A DNA stretch of 64,000 nt from Streptomyces antibioticus (GTDB lineage: Bacteria > Actinomycetota > Actinomycetes > Streptomycetales > Streptomycetaceae): assembly GCF_001514065.1 (NCBI RefSeq), contig NZ_KQ948423.1:891717-955716 (forward strand), read 5' to 3'. The position numbers and the translations under genes are program-made. Position 1 is the stretch's first letter, and each line of letters starts with the position of its first letter. A model generated the notes under the pieces. That model was not told the origin of the DNA and made no database searches. It saw only the letters and a program-made list of their open reading frames with translations. Shown here piece after piece: positions 49,561 to 58,930 of this stretch.

Positions 49561-49776
49561 CCCGGCAGTACCTCCACCCCTTCTCATAACCGTTGGAAGA
49601 ACAGAAAGCCGGAGAGAAAGAAAGCGCTGTCTCACCTCTCGACAACCCCACACGTCACCCCTGATGCTTCGTGATGGCGCGCGGGGGGCGAGAGGTGCGA
49701 GCCACCACCACGTCTTCAGGCCAACTCCTGCTCAGGGGCAGGACCCTGGCCCCACGGAGAGGCGGAAAGACAGCCA
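49561..49776. other. Promoter region of the GH30 gene
   Basis: 216 bp without a gene. GAAGAACAGAAAGCCGGAGAGAAAGAAAGCG at about 49594-49626 is unusually purine-rich for this genome and AT-rich, and may be an untranslated leader or regulator site. The stretch just upstream of the GH30 ATG (CGGAAAGACAGCCA) has only a modest GGAAAG ribosome site. Confidence 0.45.
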
Positions 49777-51249
49777 ATGATCCGACGCAGAACGCTCCTG
49801 ACAGCCGCGGGAGGCACCCTCCTCGGCAGCGCCCTGGCGACCGGCACCGCACGCGCCGACGCCACGATCGCCGTCACCCCCGGCACCTCGTACGGCACTT
49901 GGGAGGGCTGGGGCACCTCGCTGGCCTGGTGGGCCAATGTCTTCGGCGCCCGGGACGACTTCGCCGACCTCTTCTTCACCACCAAGTCGACGACGTACAA
50001 CGGCACTTCGCTCCCCGGCCTCGGCCTGAACATCGCCCGCTACAACCTGGGCGCGTGCAGCGGGAACGCGGTCGGCGGCGAGTCGATGGTCGCGTCCCCC
50101 AACATCCCCGCGTTCAAGCAGATCGAGGGCTACTGGCAGGACTGGAACAACGAGGACCCCACGTCCTCCGCCTGGGACTGGACCGCGGACGCCACGCAGC
50201 GCGCGATGCTGACGAAGGCGGTGGCCCGCGGCGCGACCACCGAGCTCTTCGCCAACTCCCCCATGTGGTGGATGTGTCTGAACCACAACCCCTCGGGCGC
50301 CTCGGACGGCGGCAACAACCTCCAGTCCTGGAACTACCGCCAGCACGCCTCCCACCTCGCCTCGGTCGCCCTCCGCGCCAAGAACAACTGGGGCGTGAAC
50401 TTCGCGACCGTGGACGCCTTCAACGAGCCCTCGTCGTCCTGGTGGACGGCGACCGGCACGCAGGAGGGCTGCCACATGGACGCGACGGTCCAGGCGGCCG
50501 TACTGCCGTATCTCAGAAGCGAGTTGAACAGCCGCGGCCTGTCGGGCGTGAAGATCTCCGCCTCCGACGAGACCAACTACGACCTCGCCCGCACCACCTG
50601 GAACTCCTTCAGCTCCACGACGAAGGGCTACGTCGACCAGGTCAACGTCCACGGCTACCAGGGCTCGGGCGGCCGCCGCGACCTCCTCTACACGGACGTG
50701 GTCACGACCGCCGGCAAGAAGCTCTGGAACTCGGAGACCGGCGACAGCGACGGCACCGGCTACAACCTGGCCTTCAACCTCCTCTACGACTTCCGCTGGC
50801 TGCACCCGACGGCCTGGGTCTACTGGCAGGTCATGGACCCGACGGCGGGCTGGGGCGTGATCAAGTACGACGCGAGCACCCTGCAACCCGGCGCGATCGA
50901 GACGAAGTACTACGTGCTGGCCCAGTTCAGCCGCCACATCCGCCCGGGGATGCGGATCCTCGACACGGGCGTCAGCTACGCGACGGCGGCCTACGACGCC
51001 ACCGCCAAGCGCCTGGTCATCGTCGCCCTCAACACCTCCACCTCCGCCCAGACCCTGACCTTCGACCTCTCCCGCTTCACCACGGTGACGGGCGGCTCGG
51101 GCGGCCTGGTCCCCCGCTGGAACACGGTGACGACGGGCGGCGACAAGTACGCGTCGTACTCCAACACCTTCCTGAGCGGAAAGACGGTGGCCGTGCCGTT
51201 CGCGGCGAAGGCGGTGCAGACGATCCAGATCGACGGGGTGACGATCTAG
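49777..51249 (+). CDS. Secreted GH30 glycoside hydrolase
   Basis: 490 residues. A Tat-type signal peptide (IRRRTLLTAAGGTLLGSALA, ends TARADA) is followed by the (beta/alpha)8 domain of clan GH-A: catalytic acid E217 in DAFNEPSSSWW and nucleophile E320 in KLWNSETGDS. The side beta domain comes at the C-terminus (residues ~380-490), as in GH30. Features such as GYWQDWNNEDP and NVHGYQGSGGRRD suit the beta-1,6-galactanase group (GH30_5), but xylanase or glucanase activity is not excluded by sequence alone. Extracellular; plausible in plant cell-wall or arabinogalactan breakdown. Confidence 0.9.
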   Translation: MIRRRTLLTAAGGTLLGSALATGTARADATIAVTPGTSYGTWEGWGTSLAWWANVFGARDDFADLFFTTKSTTYNGTSLPGLGLNIARYNLGACSGNAVGGESMVASPNIPAFKQIEGYWQDWNNEDPTSSAWDWTADATQRAMLTKAVARGATTELFANSPMWWMCLNHNPSGASDGGNNLQSWNYRQHASHLASVALRAKNNWGVNFATVDAFNEPSSSWWTATGTQEGCHMDATVQAAVLPYLRSELNSRGLSGVKISASDETNYDLARTTWNSFSSTTKGYVDQVNVHGYQGSGGRRDLLYTDVVTTAGKKLWNSETGDSDGTGYNLAFNLLYDFRWLHPTAWVYWQVMDPTAGWGVIKYDASTLQPGAIETKYYVLAQFSRHIRPGMRILDTGVSYATAAYDATAKRLVIVALNTSTSAQTLTFDLSRFTTVTGGSGGLVPRWNTVTTGGDKYASYSNTFLSGKTVAVPFAAKAVQTIQIDGVTI

Positions 51250-51338
51250 CCGTCGTGCGAGGTGGGCCAGGGTTCCGGGGCGGGCCCTGGCCTGCAGGGA
51301 TCTCTCCCTTGTCACCGCTCGGCAGTACGGTGTCCCTC

Positions 51339-52358
51339 ATGCGCCCCGACACGCCTGCCGAGAACGTCGACCACACCGCCGAAGCGGCACGCCTGGAGCG
51401 AACCGCCGGCCTGTATCCCGAGGACGCCGAGCCCCTGCTCCTGCAGGCCGCCGCCCACCTGGAACTGTCCGGCGACCGCCCCGCGGCGACCGCGCTCTAC
51501 GACCGCCTGCTGTCGTCGTCCGCTCCGCTGGAGAGCCCGCATCTGGTACGCGCCCTCAAGGCGTCGAACCTCTGGGAGTACGGCCACGAGGCGGAGGCGA
51601 GGGCGATCATCGACGGCGTCCGCGCGGAGGCCCCCCGGGATCCGGCACCGTGGGTGATCGTGGCGGAGGCCCTGGAAGCCCACGACGAGCTGGAGCAGGC
51701 CCAGGAGACGTTCACGGAGGGAGCCGGCCTCCTCCTGACGGACGTGGCGGAGCCCCCGTACTCCACGCACCCCCTCCTGTTCGGCCGCCACCGTGTCCGC
51801 AGGATGCTCGGCGCCCCGCACGACGACTGGGACGTCCTGGCGGACACCCTCCACACGTCCCCGGTACCGCTGGACGAGCTGCACGACCCCAAGCGCGTCT
51901 GGTCCCTCGGCTCGGACAACCCGGCGGAACTGGCGGCGGAGATCTCCCGCCTCCGAGCAGAGCTCGGCACCTACCGCGAGGCCCTCTCCCGCCCCTTCCC
52001 GGTGGCGGTCCTGCACTGGCCGAAGGACGAACTGACAGAGCTGCTCACGGCATACGCGCCCCTGTCCGAGGAGTACCCCTCCCACGAGGAACACCTGGCG
52101 ACGATAGAGGCCTCCCTGCGCGAACTGGCGGCCTCCGGCACCCCGAACCTGGGCATCGTCACGGGCACGGTCCCGTCCTACGAGGCCTTCGCGGCGTCGG
52201 AGGGATCCTCCCCGGCGGACAGCGCGCTGCTCCCGCAGTACGCGACGACGCTGGCAGCCCGGGGCCGGGCGGTGGCGTGGCCGCCGCAGCGGGGGGCGGA
52301 GTGCTGGTGCGGCTCGGGCCAGGTCTACGGCGAGTGCCACGGGGTGGGGGCGGCGTAG
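51339..52358 (+). CDS. TPR-like protein with C-terminal SEC-C zinc motif
   Basis: 339 residues from the ATG at 51339. The N-terminal half is helical with TPR-like pairs (AEAARLERTAGLYPEDAEPLLL, AATALYDRLLSS, EARAIIDGVRAEAP). The end carries the SEC-C zinc site ECWCGSGQVYGECHG, a CxC...CH zinc knuckle also found at the SecA tail. Such proteins are usually cytosolic adaptors of unknown purpose. It stands alone between the GH30 gene and the convergent TOPRIM gene. Confidence 0.85.
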   Translation: MRPDTPAENVDHTAEAARLERTAGLYPEDAEPLLLQAAAHLELSGDRPAATALYDRLLSSSAPLESPHLVRALKASNLWEYGHEAEARAIIDGVRAEAPRDPAPWVIVAEALEAHDELEQAQETFTEGAGLLLTDVAEPPYSTHPLLFGRHRVRRMLGAPHDDWDVLADTLHTSPVPLDELHDPKRVWSLGSDNPAELAAEISRLRAELGTYREALSRPFPVAVLHWPKDELTELLTAYAPLSEEYPSHEEHLATIEASLRELAASGTPNLGIVTGTVPSYEAFAASEGSSPADSALLPQYATTLAARGRAVAWPPQRGAECWCGSGQVYGECHGVGAA

Positions 52359-52438
52359 CGGGCACCTGACCCGGCACAGCCGGAACGGCCAGGATGGTGA
52401 CGGCCTCGGTGATGGCAGGCCGTCACCACCGAGGGCCG

Positions 52439-53059
52439 TCAAAGACTGGCGAGCAGCCCCTCCAACGGAGCCGGCACCCGCTCCCCATCGAGCGCCTCGA
52501 CGAGAACGCGCCCGTAGCGGATCTTGCGCCCCTTCTTAGTCCCGAGAAATCGCCGGAACTGCTGCTCGGGAGCACGCCCTTGCTGAGCAGGCTGCTGCAG
52601 AAAAATCTCCAGGGCCCGCAGCTCACCCTCCCCCTCCACCAGCTCCCCCACGCGCGCCACCCCCAGGGCACGGATGAGCTCGTCCTCAAGATCCGCCGCG
52701 CAAACAAAGATCCCCTGCTCCCCCGCACCGCCCCGCTCAAATCCCCGCACGTAGTACGGCCGCTCCCGCTCATCACACAGCCCCACAAGCCGAACCCCCA
52801 GCCCAGAGGGCCCGAGCAACCCGGCATAGCGCCCCACATTCATGGCCCCACCCATGGACAACACGCACACCCCCTCCCCCTCCAGATCCCGCCCACGCCG
52901 CTCGGCGAGAGCATTGACGGCGGCAACATCACTCAGCCCCTCAACAAGCACCACAACCCGAACGGGCAACAACGCAGCGAGCTCAACCGCAGGCCCCTCG
53001 TCGCCACCACCCCCCACCCACGCAGCGACGGCATCCCGAAACGCCCCCATGTCAGTCAT
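52439..53059 (-). CDS. Stand-alone TOPRIM-domain protein (OLD-nuclease type)
   Basis: 206 residues from the ATG at 53059. The TOPRIM glutamate motif RVVVLVEGLSDVAAVNALA (about 28-46) is clear, with VCVLSMGGAMNVGRY and LVGLCDERERPYYVRGF as following strands; ADLEDELIRALG carries further acidic residues. This is the TOPRIM half of OLD-family nucleases, but no ATPase domain is attached and none is adjacent. It may be a truncated descendant or a regulator of another ATPase. It opens the lower-GC region that runs to 60.6 kb. Confidence 0.75.
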   Translation of the reverse strand: MTDMGAFRDAVAAWVGGGGDEGPAVELAALLPVRVVVLVEGLSDVAAVNALAERRGRDLEGEGVCVLSMGGAMNVGRYAGLLGPSGLGVRLVGLCDERERPYYVRGFERGGAGEQGIFVCAADLEDELIRALGVARVGELVEGEGELRALEIFLQQPAQQGRAPEQQFRRFLGTKKGRKIRYGRVLVEALDGERVPAPLEGLLASL

Positions 53060-53402
53060 AGGACGAGTCTCAGCCCACTCCACTCCGGGAGCGAGGCAAT
53101 TTCGGCGGCCCGCAAGCCGCCAAACCCACCCGGCGTGCAGGCGAGGCGCGTCGGCGCCCGGCAACGCGGGCTGACCGGAAACCGACCGTGATCGCCACCG
53201 ACCTCGGCCACCCGCCTTCCCGGGCCGCCCGCTCGCTTCTCCCCCGTGCTGGAGCGGCCCGGGTCAAGGGTGGCCCGAAGGGCCATCGGCGCAGCCGACG
53301 CGCAGCGCCCTTGAGGCGGGCCGCGGAAGCACGACACTGACGAGGAAGCGGGCGGCCCCAAGGGCACCTGCACAGCAGGCGAAGCCATGAACGCCCATCT
53401 CG
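53060..53402. other. 343-bp gene-free stretch, possible decayed gene
   Basis: No frame has convincing codon use. Several short GC-rich dyads (GGCGGCCCGCAAGCCGCC near 53103, GGGCCGC...GCGGCCC) and the rest of a once-coding composition suggest a remnant. Nothing recognisable. Confidence 0.45.
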
Positions 53403-53726
53403 TCACAGCTCAACAGGGTCACCGCTCACACCTCCGACGCCGCCCTCACCGTAGAACCGCCCTCGCTCGCAGAGGGCATCGATCTCCGCGTTCTCCGCCT
53501 CGCTCAACTGCCCGTCCAACGCAACGCTGATGACACGTCGCGCACGAGCCAGCCGCCGAGCAACATCCCAGTCGGCGACAAACTCCCCCGCGGTGCGCTC
53601 ATCGGCAGTCCCCGACGCTTGGCGGGACCCGATTCGATCAAGGGAAACCACGAACTCATTCAGGTCCTGCAGGACGGCCACGACTTCGTCGAGGGGGAGA
53701 CGGATCTCTCGGGAGGACATGTCCAT
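53403..53726 (-). CDS. Small acidic hypothetical protein, 107 residues
   Basis: The frame is open to 53804; the ATG at 53726 (MDMSSREIRLPLDEVVAVL) starts the part with good amphipathic helices. Two further helices follow (DWDVARRLARARRVISVALDG and SEAENAEIDALCERG). No family. It may pair with the helicase gene, which starts 136 bp away on the opposite strand, as antitoxin-like or regulator; that is guesswork from position. No clear ribosome site, so the start is uncertain. Confidence 0.55.
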   Translation of the reverse strand: MDMSSREIRLPLDEVVAVLQDLNEFVVSLDRIGSRQASGTADERTAGEFVADWDVARRLARARRVISVALDGQLSEAENAEIDALCERGRFYGEGGVGGVSGDPVEL

Positions 53727-53861
53727 CGCCCGATGGAACCCCAGAGGCAGCACCTGCGTCCAGGTCCGGATCTTGCTGGACGAAGCTCCTCCCCATAGCG
53801 CCACCTGCTACAACAGAGCCACTGCTGTGCGAGGTACACACGAGGGATAGGGGAACTCAGC

Positions 53862-56800
53862 GTGGCTCAGCCGGGGGATCTGTCGCAGCCTGTCGCGGGT
53901 GTCTATGAAGAACTCGTCACCCGCCGCATGCATGAGCAGATGGGGCAGTTGAACGCGGCCGGCTGGAAAGCCATCGAGGACGAGGTCAGCGAAGAATCGT
54001 CACCGCATGTCCTCGCCCGGCACATCAGTCGCGCTGTGAGACAACGCCTGAGTCAGCTCCCCCAGGACAAGCGCGTCGCCGTAGCCAACCAAATCATCGA
54101 ATCACTCGCGTCCGAACCGGTTGGCCTCGCAAACGCCGATCCTGTCGAACTGATCGCCGACGGGCCCCGGCAACTCCTCGCCTTGGCCGAGAAAGAAGCC
54201 CCCGGTGTCTACGCGATTCGTCCGCTGACACCCCTCTCAGAGACCGCCCTCATCACCAACTCCCCTGAGGACCCGAACCTCGGCAGTGAGCTGCGTGCTG
54301 AGCTAGCCACAGCGGACCGTATTGATCTGCTCTGCGCTTTTGTGAAGTGGTACGGGCTGCGCGTACTCGAAGACTCGCTGCGCGCCGCCGCGGAACGCGG
54401 CGTGCCCATCCGAGTCATCACCACCACTTACATCGGTGCCACCGACCGCCATGCGCTGGATCGACTCGTCCGCGACTTTGGTGCCGAAGTCAAGGTCAAC
54501 TACGAGATCCGTTCGACTCGCCTCCATGCAAAGGCCTGGCTGTTTCGCCGTAAGAGCGGCTTCGACACGGCGTACGTCGGCAGCTCCAACCTCTCGAAAG
54601 CCGCGCTGCTCGACGGCCTGGAGTGGAACGTGCGTCTCTCTTCTGTGGCTACTCCGGCGGTGCTCAAGAAGTTTGAGGCCACCTTCGATGCCTACTGGAA
54701 CGACATCGCTTTTGAGTCCTACGACCCGGATCGCGACGCCCGCAAGTTGGATGAGGCGTTGGGGCTGGCGGGTGGACCGACGTCCGGCCAGGACTTGAAG
54801 ATCAGCCTCTCTGGCCTTGAGGTTCGACCGCATCCGCACCAGGCCGACATGCTGGAGCGGCTGCGTGTGGAGCGCGAGGTTCGCGGCCACCGGCACAACT
54901 TGCTTGTTGCCGCCACTGGGACGGGCAAGACCGTCATGGCCGCCCTTGACTATCGCGAACTGCATAGGGAGTGGGGCGGCAAACAGTACCCTCGGCTTCT
55001 CTTTGTGGCGCATCGCAAGGAGATCCTGAAGCAGTCGCTGCGCATGTACCGCGAAGTGCTTGATGACGCATCCTTCGGCGAACCGCTCTTCAGCGGCGAG
55101 CTGCCGCGTGATTGGAAGCAGGTCTTCGCCAGCGTGCAGTCGCTCACGGACCAGCGACTCGACCAGTTCGATCCGGAACACTTCGACATCATCGTCATCG
55201 ACGAGTTCCATCACGCCACAGCTACGACGTATCGCCGCGTACTCAACCACTTCAAGCCGAAGCAGCTCCTGGGTCTGACCGCCACTCCGGAGCGTGCCGA
55301 TGGACTCAATGTGCAGGACGAATTCTTTGAGGGCCGAATCGCCGCCGAGATGCGGCTGTGGGAGGCCCTCGACAACGACCTGCTCTGCCCGTTCCACTAC
55401 TTTGGCGTACCTGACGGGACGGATCTCACCCGTCTCAACTGGCGTTCAGGGACGTACGACCAGAGCCAGCTCGGCGACTTGTTCTCTGCCGACCATGCCC
55501 GTGCCCGCATCGTTATCAAGCAGGTAAAAGACAAGGTCTCCGACCCGATGCGCATGCGGGCGCTCGGCTTCTGCGTCAGCAGGAAGCATGCCCACTTCAT
55601 GGCGAAGTGCTTCCAGGATGCGGGCTTTAAAGCTGCTGCTCTGGACAGCGAATCGAAGCCGGAAGTCCGTGACCATGTGTTGGCTCAGCTCAAGGCCGGA
55701 GAGATCCAAGTCATCTTCTCCGTAGACCTCTTCAACGAGGGCTTGGACATCCCCGATGTCGACACACTGCTCCTCTTGCGTCCGACTGGCAGCGCCACCG
55801 TCTTCCTTCAGCAGCTTGGGCGAGGGCTGCGCCGCACACCTGACAAGCCGGTGCTCACTGTGCTCGACTTCATCGGTCAGCATCGGGCCGAATTCCGGTT
55901 CGAGGAGCAGTTCCGCGCGATGACCAACCTGTCGCGCAACCGGCTGCTTGAGCACGCCGAGCGCGACTTCCCGCTGCTGCCATCGGGCTGCCAGATCATC
56001 CTCGAAGGTAAGTCCAAGCAGTTGGTACTGGACAACATCCGCACGCAGATCAAGGCGACCGTCCAGACCCTCGCCAAGGAAGCCCGGACCTTCGATACAC
56101 CGCTCCTCGCAGACTATCTGCGGGAGAGTCGCCGTGAGATCAGGGAGCTGTACAAGTCAAGCAACTCCTGGACGTCCGTTCTGCGCCGTGCTGGTCTAGC
56201 CGGACATGCTGAACAGCCGGGCGAGGAAGACCTGTTGAGGCGTGTGCATGCGTTCCTGCACGTCGATGACCTCGAGCGCGCCGAGACGTACACCCGTCTG
56301 CTGAGCGATGACGCGCCGACGTACGAGTCGCTGAATCCGAAGGACAAGACGTACGCGCGCATGCTCTTCTTCAACCTCTGGGACAAGGCCGGTGGGTTCG
56401 AGTCCTACGCTCAGGGGCTGGAGTCACTCCGGGAACAGCGCGCCCTCCGCGACGAACTGCGACAGGTATTTGCCCACGTGATGGGTCAGGCCGACCACTT
56501 CCCGATCCCTCTGGAAGGCCCACACGCACACATCCCCATGAAGGTCCACAGTGCGTACAACCGCTCTGAAATCCTTGCCGCGCTCGGAGTCGCGCGCCTC
56601 GGCGGTCAGATGCCTGGCTCGTTCGCGCAGGGTGTTCTGTGGGACGAGCAGAACCAGACGGACGCACTGCTGATCACTCTCGAGAAGAACGAGAAGGACT
56701 TCTCGCCCACTGTCCGATACAAGGACTACGCGCTCACCCCCTCCTTGTTCCACTGGGAGTCACAGAGCACGACCGCAGACACCTCGCCCACCGGGCTGCG

Positions 56801-57011
56801 CTACCAACAGCACCACCATCGTGGGAGCCATGTGCTGATGTTCATGCGGCGTTACAAGGACACCGACATCGGCAAAGCACAGCCCTGGATGCTGCTCGGT
56901 CCAGCGACCTTTGTCCGACACGAGGGCAGTAAGCCCATGGCCATCACCTGGCGACTGCATCACGACCTGCCTGCGGATGTGTGGTCGTACTCGGGCATCA
57001 CCGCGGGCTAG
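53862..57011 (+). CDS. PLD nuclease - DEAD/DEAH helicase - DUF3427 fusion protein
   Basis: 1049 residues from the GTG at 53862 (AGGGGA upstream). Order: N-terminal helical part (1-115); phospholipase D-type nuclease domain with LHAKAWLF (His222, Lys224) and YVGSSNLSKAAL; then an SF2 helicase with Walker A TGTGKT (352-357), DEFH box (447-450), LLGLTATPER (motif III), and motif VI QQLGRGLRRTPDKP; C-terminal DUF3427 (about 830-1040). This is a complete nuclease-helicase. Relatives occur in defence islands of many bacteria. It should act on DNA or RNA in the cytoplasm. Codon use is clearly less GC-rich than in the core genes, a sign of transfer. Confidence 0.92.
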   Translation: MAQPGDLSQPVAGVYEELVTRRMHEQMGQLNAAGWKAIEDEVSEESSPHVLARHISRAVRQRLSQLPQDKRVAVANQIIESLASEPVGLANADPVELIADGPRQLLALAEKEAPGVYAIRPLTPLSETALITNSPEDPNLGSELRAELATADRIDLLCAFVKWYGLRVLEDSLRAAAERGVPIRVITTTYIGATDRHALDRLVRDFGAEVKVNYEIRSTRLHAKAWLFRRKSGFDTAYVGSSNLSKAALLDGLEWNVRLSSVATPAVLKKFEATFDAYWNDIAFESYDPDRDARKLDEALGLAGGPTSGQDLKISLSGLEVRPHPHQADMLERLRVEREVRGHRHNLLVAATGTGKTVMAALDYRELHREWGGKQYPRLLFVAHRKEILKQSLRMYREVLDDASFGEPLFSGELPRDWKQVFASVQSLTDQRLDQFDPEHFDIIVIDEFHHATATTYRRVLNHFKPKQLLGLTATPERADGLNVQDEFFEGRIAAEMRLWEALDNDLLCPFHYFGVPDGTDLTRLNWRSGTYDQSQLGDLFSADHARARIVIKQVKDKVSDPMRMRALGFCVSRKHAHFMAKCFQDAGFKAAALDSESKPEVRDHVLAQLKAGEIQVIFSVDLFNEGLDIPDVDTLLLLRPTGSATVFLQQLGRGLRRTPDKPVLTVLDFIGQHRAEFRFEEQFRAMTNLSRNRLLEHAERDFPLLPSGCQIILEGKSKQLVLDNIRTQIKATVQTLAKEARTFDTPLLADYLRESRREIRELYKSSNSWTSVLRRAGLAGHAEQPGEEDLLRRVHAFLHVDDLERAETYTRLLSDDAPTYESLNPKDKTYARMLFFNLWDKAGGFESYAQGLESLREQRALRDELRQVFAHVMGQADHFPIPLEGPHAHIPMKVHSAYNRSEILAALGVARLGGQMPGSFAQGVLWDEQNQTDALLITLEKNEKDFSPTVRYKDYALTPSLFHWESQSTTADTSPTGLRYQQHHHRGSHVLMFMRRYKDTDIGKAQPWMLLGPATFVRHEGSKPMAITWRLHHDLPADVWSYSGITAG

Positions 57012-57022
57012 CCGCCCACCGC

Positions 57023-57718
57023 TCAGACTGCCTCATCGGTCCGGGCCTCAAAGTGCGTCTGTGCTTGATCGAGTACGTCGTCGGGGTCGTAGCCGTGTGC
57101 ATGTAGCCAATCCAGCAAGTCGGCCATGACCCCAATGGCAGCCTCGCCTACCGCTGTCGCACTCAGCACGCTGCCTTCACCGAACACGGCCCTTCCAGGC
57201 GGGAGTTGCCACGCTTCATACAGGTCGAGAAGCGCCTCGGCCCGCACCACACGAGGGCCACCCGTCCGCCCCAGGACGGTCGGTTCATCGGAGGTGGCAA
57301 GCTCGCACCACACCACCTTCGAGCCTTCACGAAGGAACACGCCCCAGCGATGGTTCGTCAGGGCGTCAACGAGAGCCATCCCGCGGCCTGACTCCGACGC
57401 GCTGCTGGCCGCAAGCAAGGTGGGCAATGCGCGCGTATGGGGGTCCTCCAACTCCAGACGCAGATATGGCTCACTGAGCGCCATGCGCAGCGACGCAGGT
57501 GTCCCTTCTCCGACGTGCCGGATGACGTTGGTGACCAGCTCTGACAGGCAGAGCTGCGCTACATCAACGTGATCTCGTAGCCCCCACAGGATGAGGCGGA
57601 TCTTCAACATCCTTCTCAACTGGGAGAGTTCGCTGGGCTGGGCAGCGAACTGATGCACCCAGGGCTCACGTCCCATGCAGTCGCTCACATAGATCACCTT
57701 CGACCGCCTCTCACACAT
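57023..57718 (-). CDS. ATP-binding protein, anti-sigma-factor kinase fold (WhiJ-locus type)
   Basis: 231 residues from the ATG at 57718 (frame open to 57730; another start at MGREPWV is possible). A GHKL/HATPase_c fold is visible: LCLSELVTNVIRHVGEG (N box), LELEDPHTRALP (G1-like) and SGRGMALVDALTNHRWGV (G2-like). Then a ~90-residue unrelated C-terminus. In Streptomyces such ATPase genes sit next to WhiJ-like XRE and DUF397 genes, as here. Its N-terminus has several cysteines that look like noise from the wrong start. Confidence 0.85.
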   Translation of the reverse strand: MCERRSKVIYVSDCMGREPWVHQFAAQPSELSQLRRMLKIRLILWGLRDHVDVAQLCLSELVTNVIRHVGEGTPASLRMALSEPYLRLELEDPHTRALPTLLAASSASESGRGMALVDALTNHRWGVFLREGSKVVWCELATSDEPTVLGRTGGPRVVRAEALLDLYEAWQLPPGRAVFGEGSVLSATAVGEAAIGVMADLLDWLHAHGYDPDDVLDQAQTHFEARTDEAV

Positions 57719-57875
57719 CCCGTCGCACACCGTGCTTGTCGATGACTCTCAGTGAGAGAGTTGCAGCGCCCATCCCGCCATGCAACATGCACGAAGGGAT
57801 TCCCCCTTTAGGGTGATTGGCCTTTCGAGCCCCTTCCGATGGGATGGAACATCCGCTACCTCACGAGGAGTTGGT

Positions 57876-58724
57876 ATGGCCGGATCCCCTACGGCTCGCC
57901 GTCGACGTCTTGCAATCGAGCTCAAGCGGCTACGCGAAGAGAGCAGCCTGACCTGTAGCCAGGTGGGCAAGGAGCTGGACTGGAGTAGTTCCAAAGTCAG
58001 CCGCATGGAGACGGGACAGGGGCGCGTCCAACCCTCCGACGTCGATGCCCTCTGCCGCTTCTACGAGACCACCGACGAACTGCGCGACCTCCTGAAGTCA
58101 CTGGCCAAGGAGTCCAAGACGAAGGGGTGGTGGCACGCACACGGCGATGCGATCCCCACATGGTTCTCCGTCTATGTCGGCCTCGAACAGGCGGCCGCGC
58201 ACTTGCACACCTATCAAGCCGAGTTCGTCCCGGGGCTCCTGCAAACCAGTGAGTACGCAGCCGAGCTGAGCCGAGCTTGGGTTGATCACACGCCCGAGGA
58301 CATTCAGGGCATGGTCGACGTCAGGATGCGCCGCCAGGAGCTACTCACCAGCGAGGGCGCTCCCGACTTGTGGGCGGTGGTGCACCAAAGCGCACTCCAA
58401 CACACAGTCGGCAGCCGCCAGGTCATGGGTCGCCAACTCGAACGTATGCTGGATATCCAGAAGTTGAAGAACGTGACTGTTCAAGTCCTTCCGTTCGACG
58501 CCGGCGCCTACCCGACCACGGGGTCATTCACAGTCCTCGGCTTCCCGGAGCAGGAGGACCCCGACTTGGTCTATCGAGAGGGGCTTAGTGACTCGGTCTA
58601 TCTTGAAGAGCCCAAGGACGTGGGCCTCTATACGAAGGCGTTCGACCACCTTCGGGCCTTGGCTCTCAGCCCGCAGCGATCAGCCACGCTGATTACCAGA
58701 CTCTTGGAGGAGCACTCCCGATGA
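57876..58724 (+). CDS. WhiJ-type XRE regulator with DUF5753 domain
   Basis: 282 residues from the ATG at 57876, with ACGAGGAG 6 bases upstream. The N-terminal HTH (about 10-65) reads IELKRLREESSLTCSQVGKEL and SKVSRMETGQGRV. The DUF5753 domain (about 95-280) shows FVPGLLQTSEYA and VQVLPFDAGAYP. This is the WhiJ/BldB-neighbour family that controls developmental switches. It is coupled to the DUF397 gene by an ATGA overlap and divergent from the ATPase gene, about 158 bp apart. Confidence 0.93.
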   Translation: MAGSPTARRRRLAIELKRLREESSLTCSQVGKELDWSSSKVSRMETGQGRVQPSDVDALCRFYETTDELRDLLKSLAKESKTKGWWHAHGDAIPTWFSVYVGLEQAAAHLHTYQAEFVPGLLQTSEYAAELSRAWVDHTPEDIQGMVDVRMRRQELLTSEGAPDLWAVVHQSALQHTVGSRQVMGRQLERMLDIQKLKNVTVQVLPFDAGAYPTTGSFTVLGFPEQEDPDLVYREGLSDSVYLEEPKDVGLYTKAFDHLRALALSPQRSATLITRLLEEHSR

Positions 58725-58930
58725 CCTCATCGTCGAGCGTCGAGTGGCACAGGAGCAGCTACAGCAACGGCATGGGGGGCGAGTGCTTGGAAGTTGCGGC
58801 GCTCGCTGAATCGGTCACCGTACGCGACTCCAAAGCCGCCTCCGGCAGCCCTCAGCTCATGTTCAACATCCCTACCTGGCGGAGTTTCATACGGACGCTG
58901 ACACTCGGGACGGACGAACCCACTAGCTGA
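58721..58930 (+). CDS. DUF397 small protein (WhiJ partner)
   Basis: 69 residues. The family hallmark WHRSSYSNGMGGECLEVA and VTVRDSKAAS are present, and the end is a WRSFI-type helix. Overlaps the XRE stop by 4 bp. DUF397 proteins bind or modulate the neighbouring WhiJ-type regulator. Its stop lies 8 bp inside the 3' end of the convergent membrane-protein gene. Confidence 0.92.
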   Translation: MTSSSSVEWHRSSYSNGMGGECLEVAALAESVTVRDSKAASGSPQLMFNIPTWRSFIRTLTLGTDEPTS

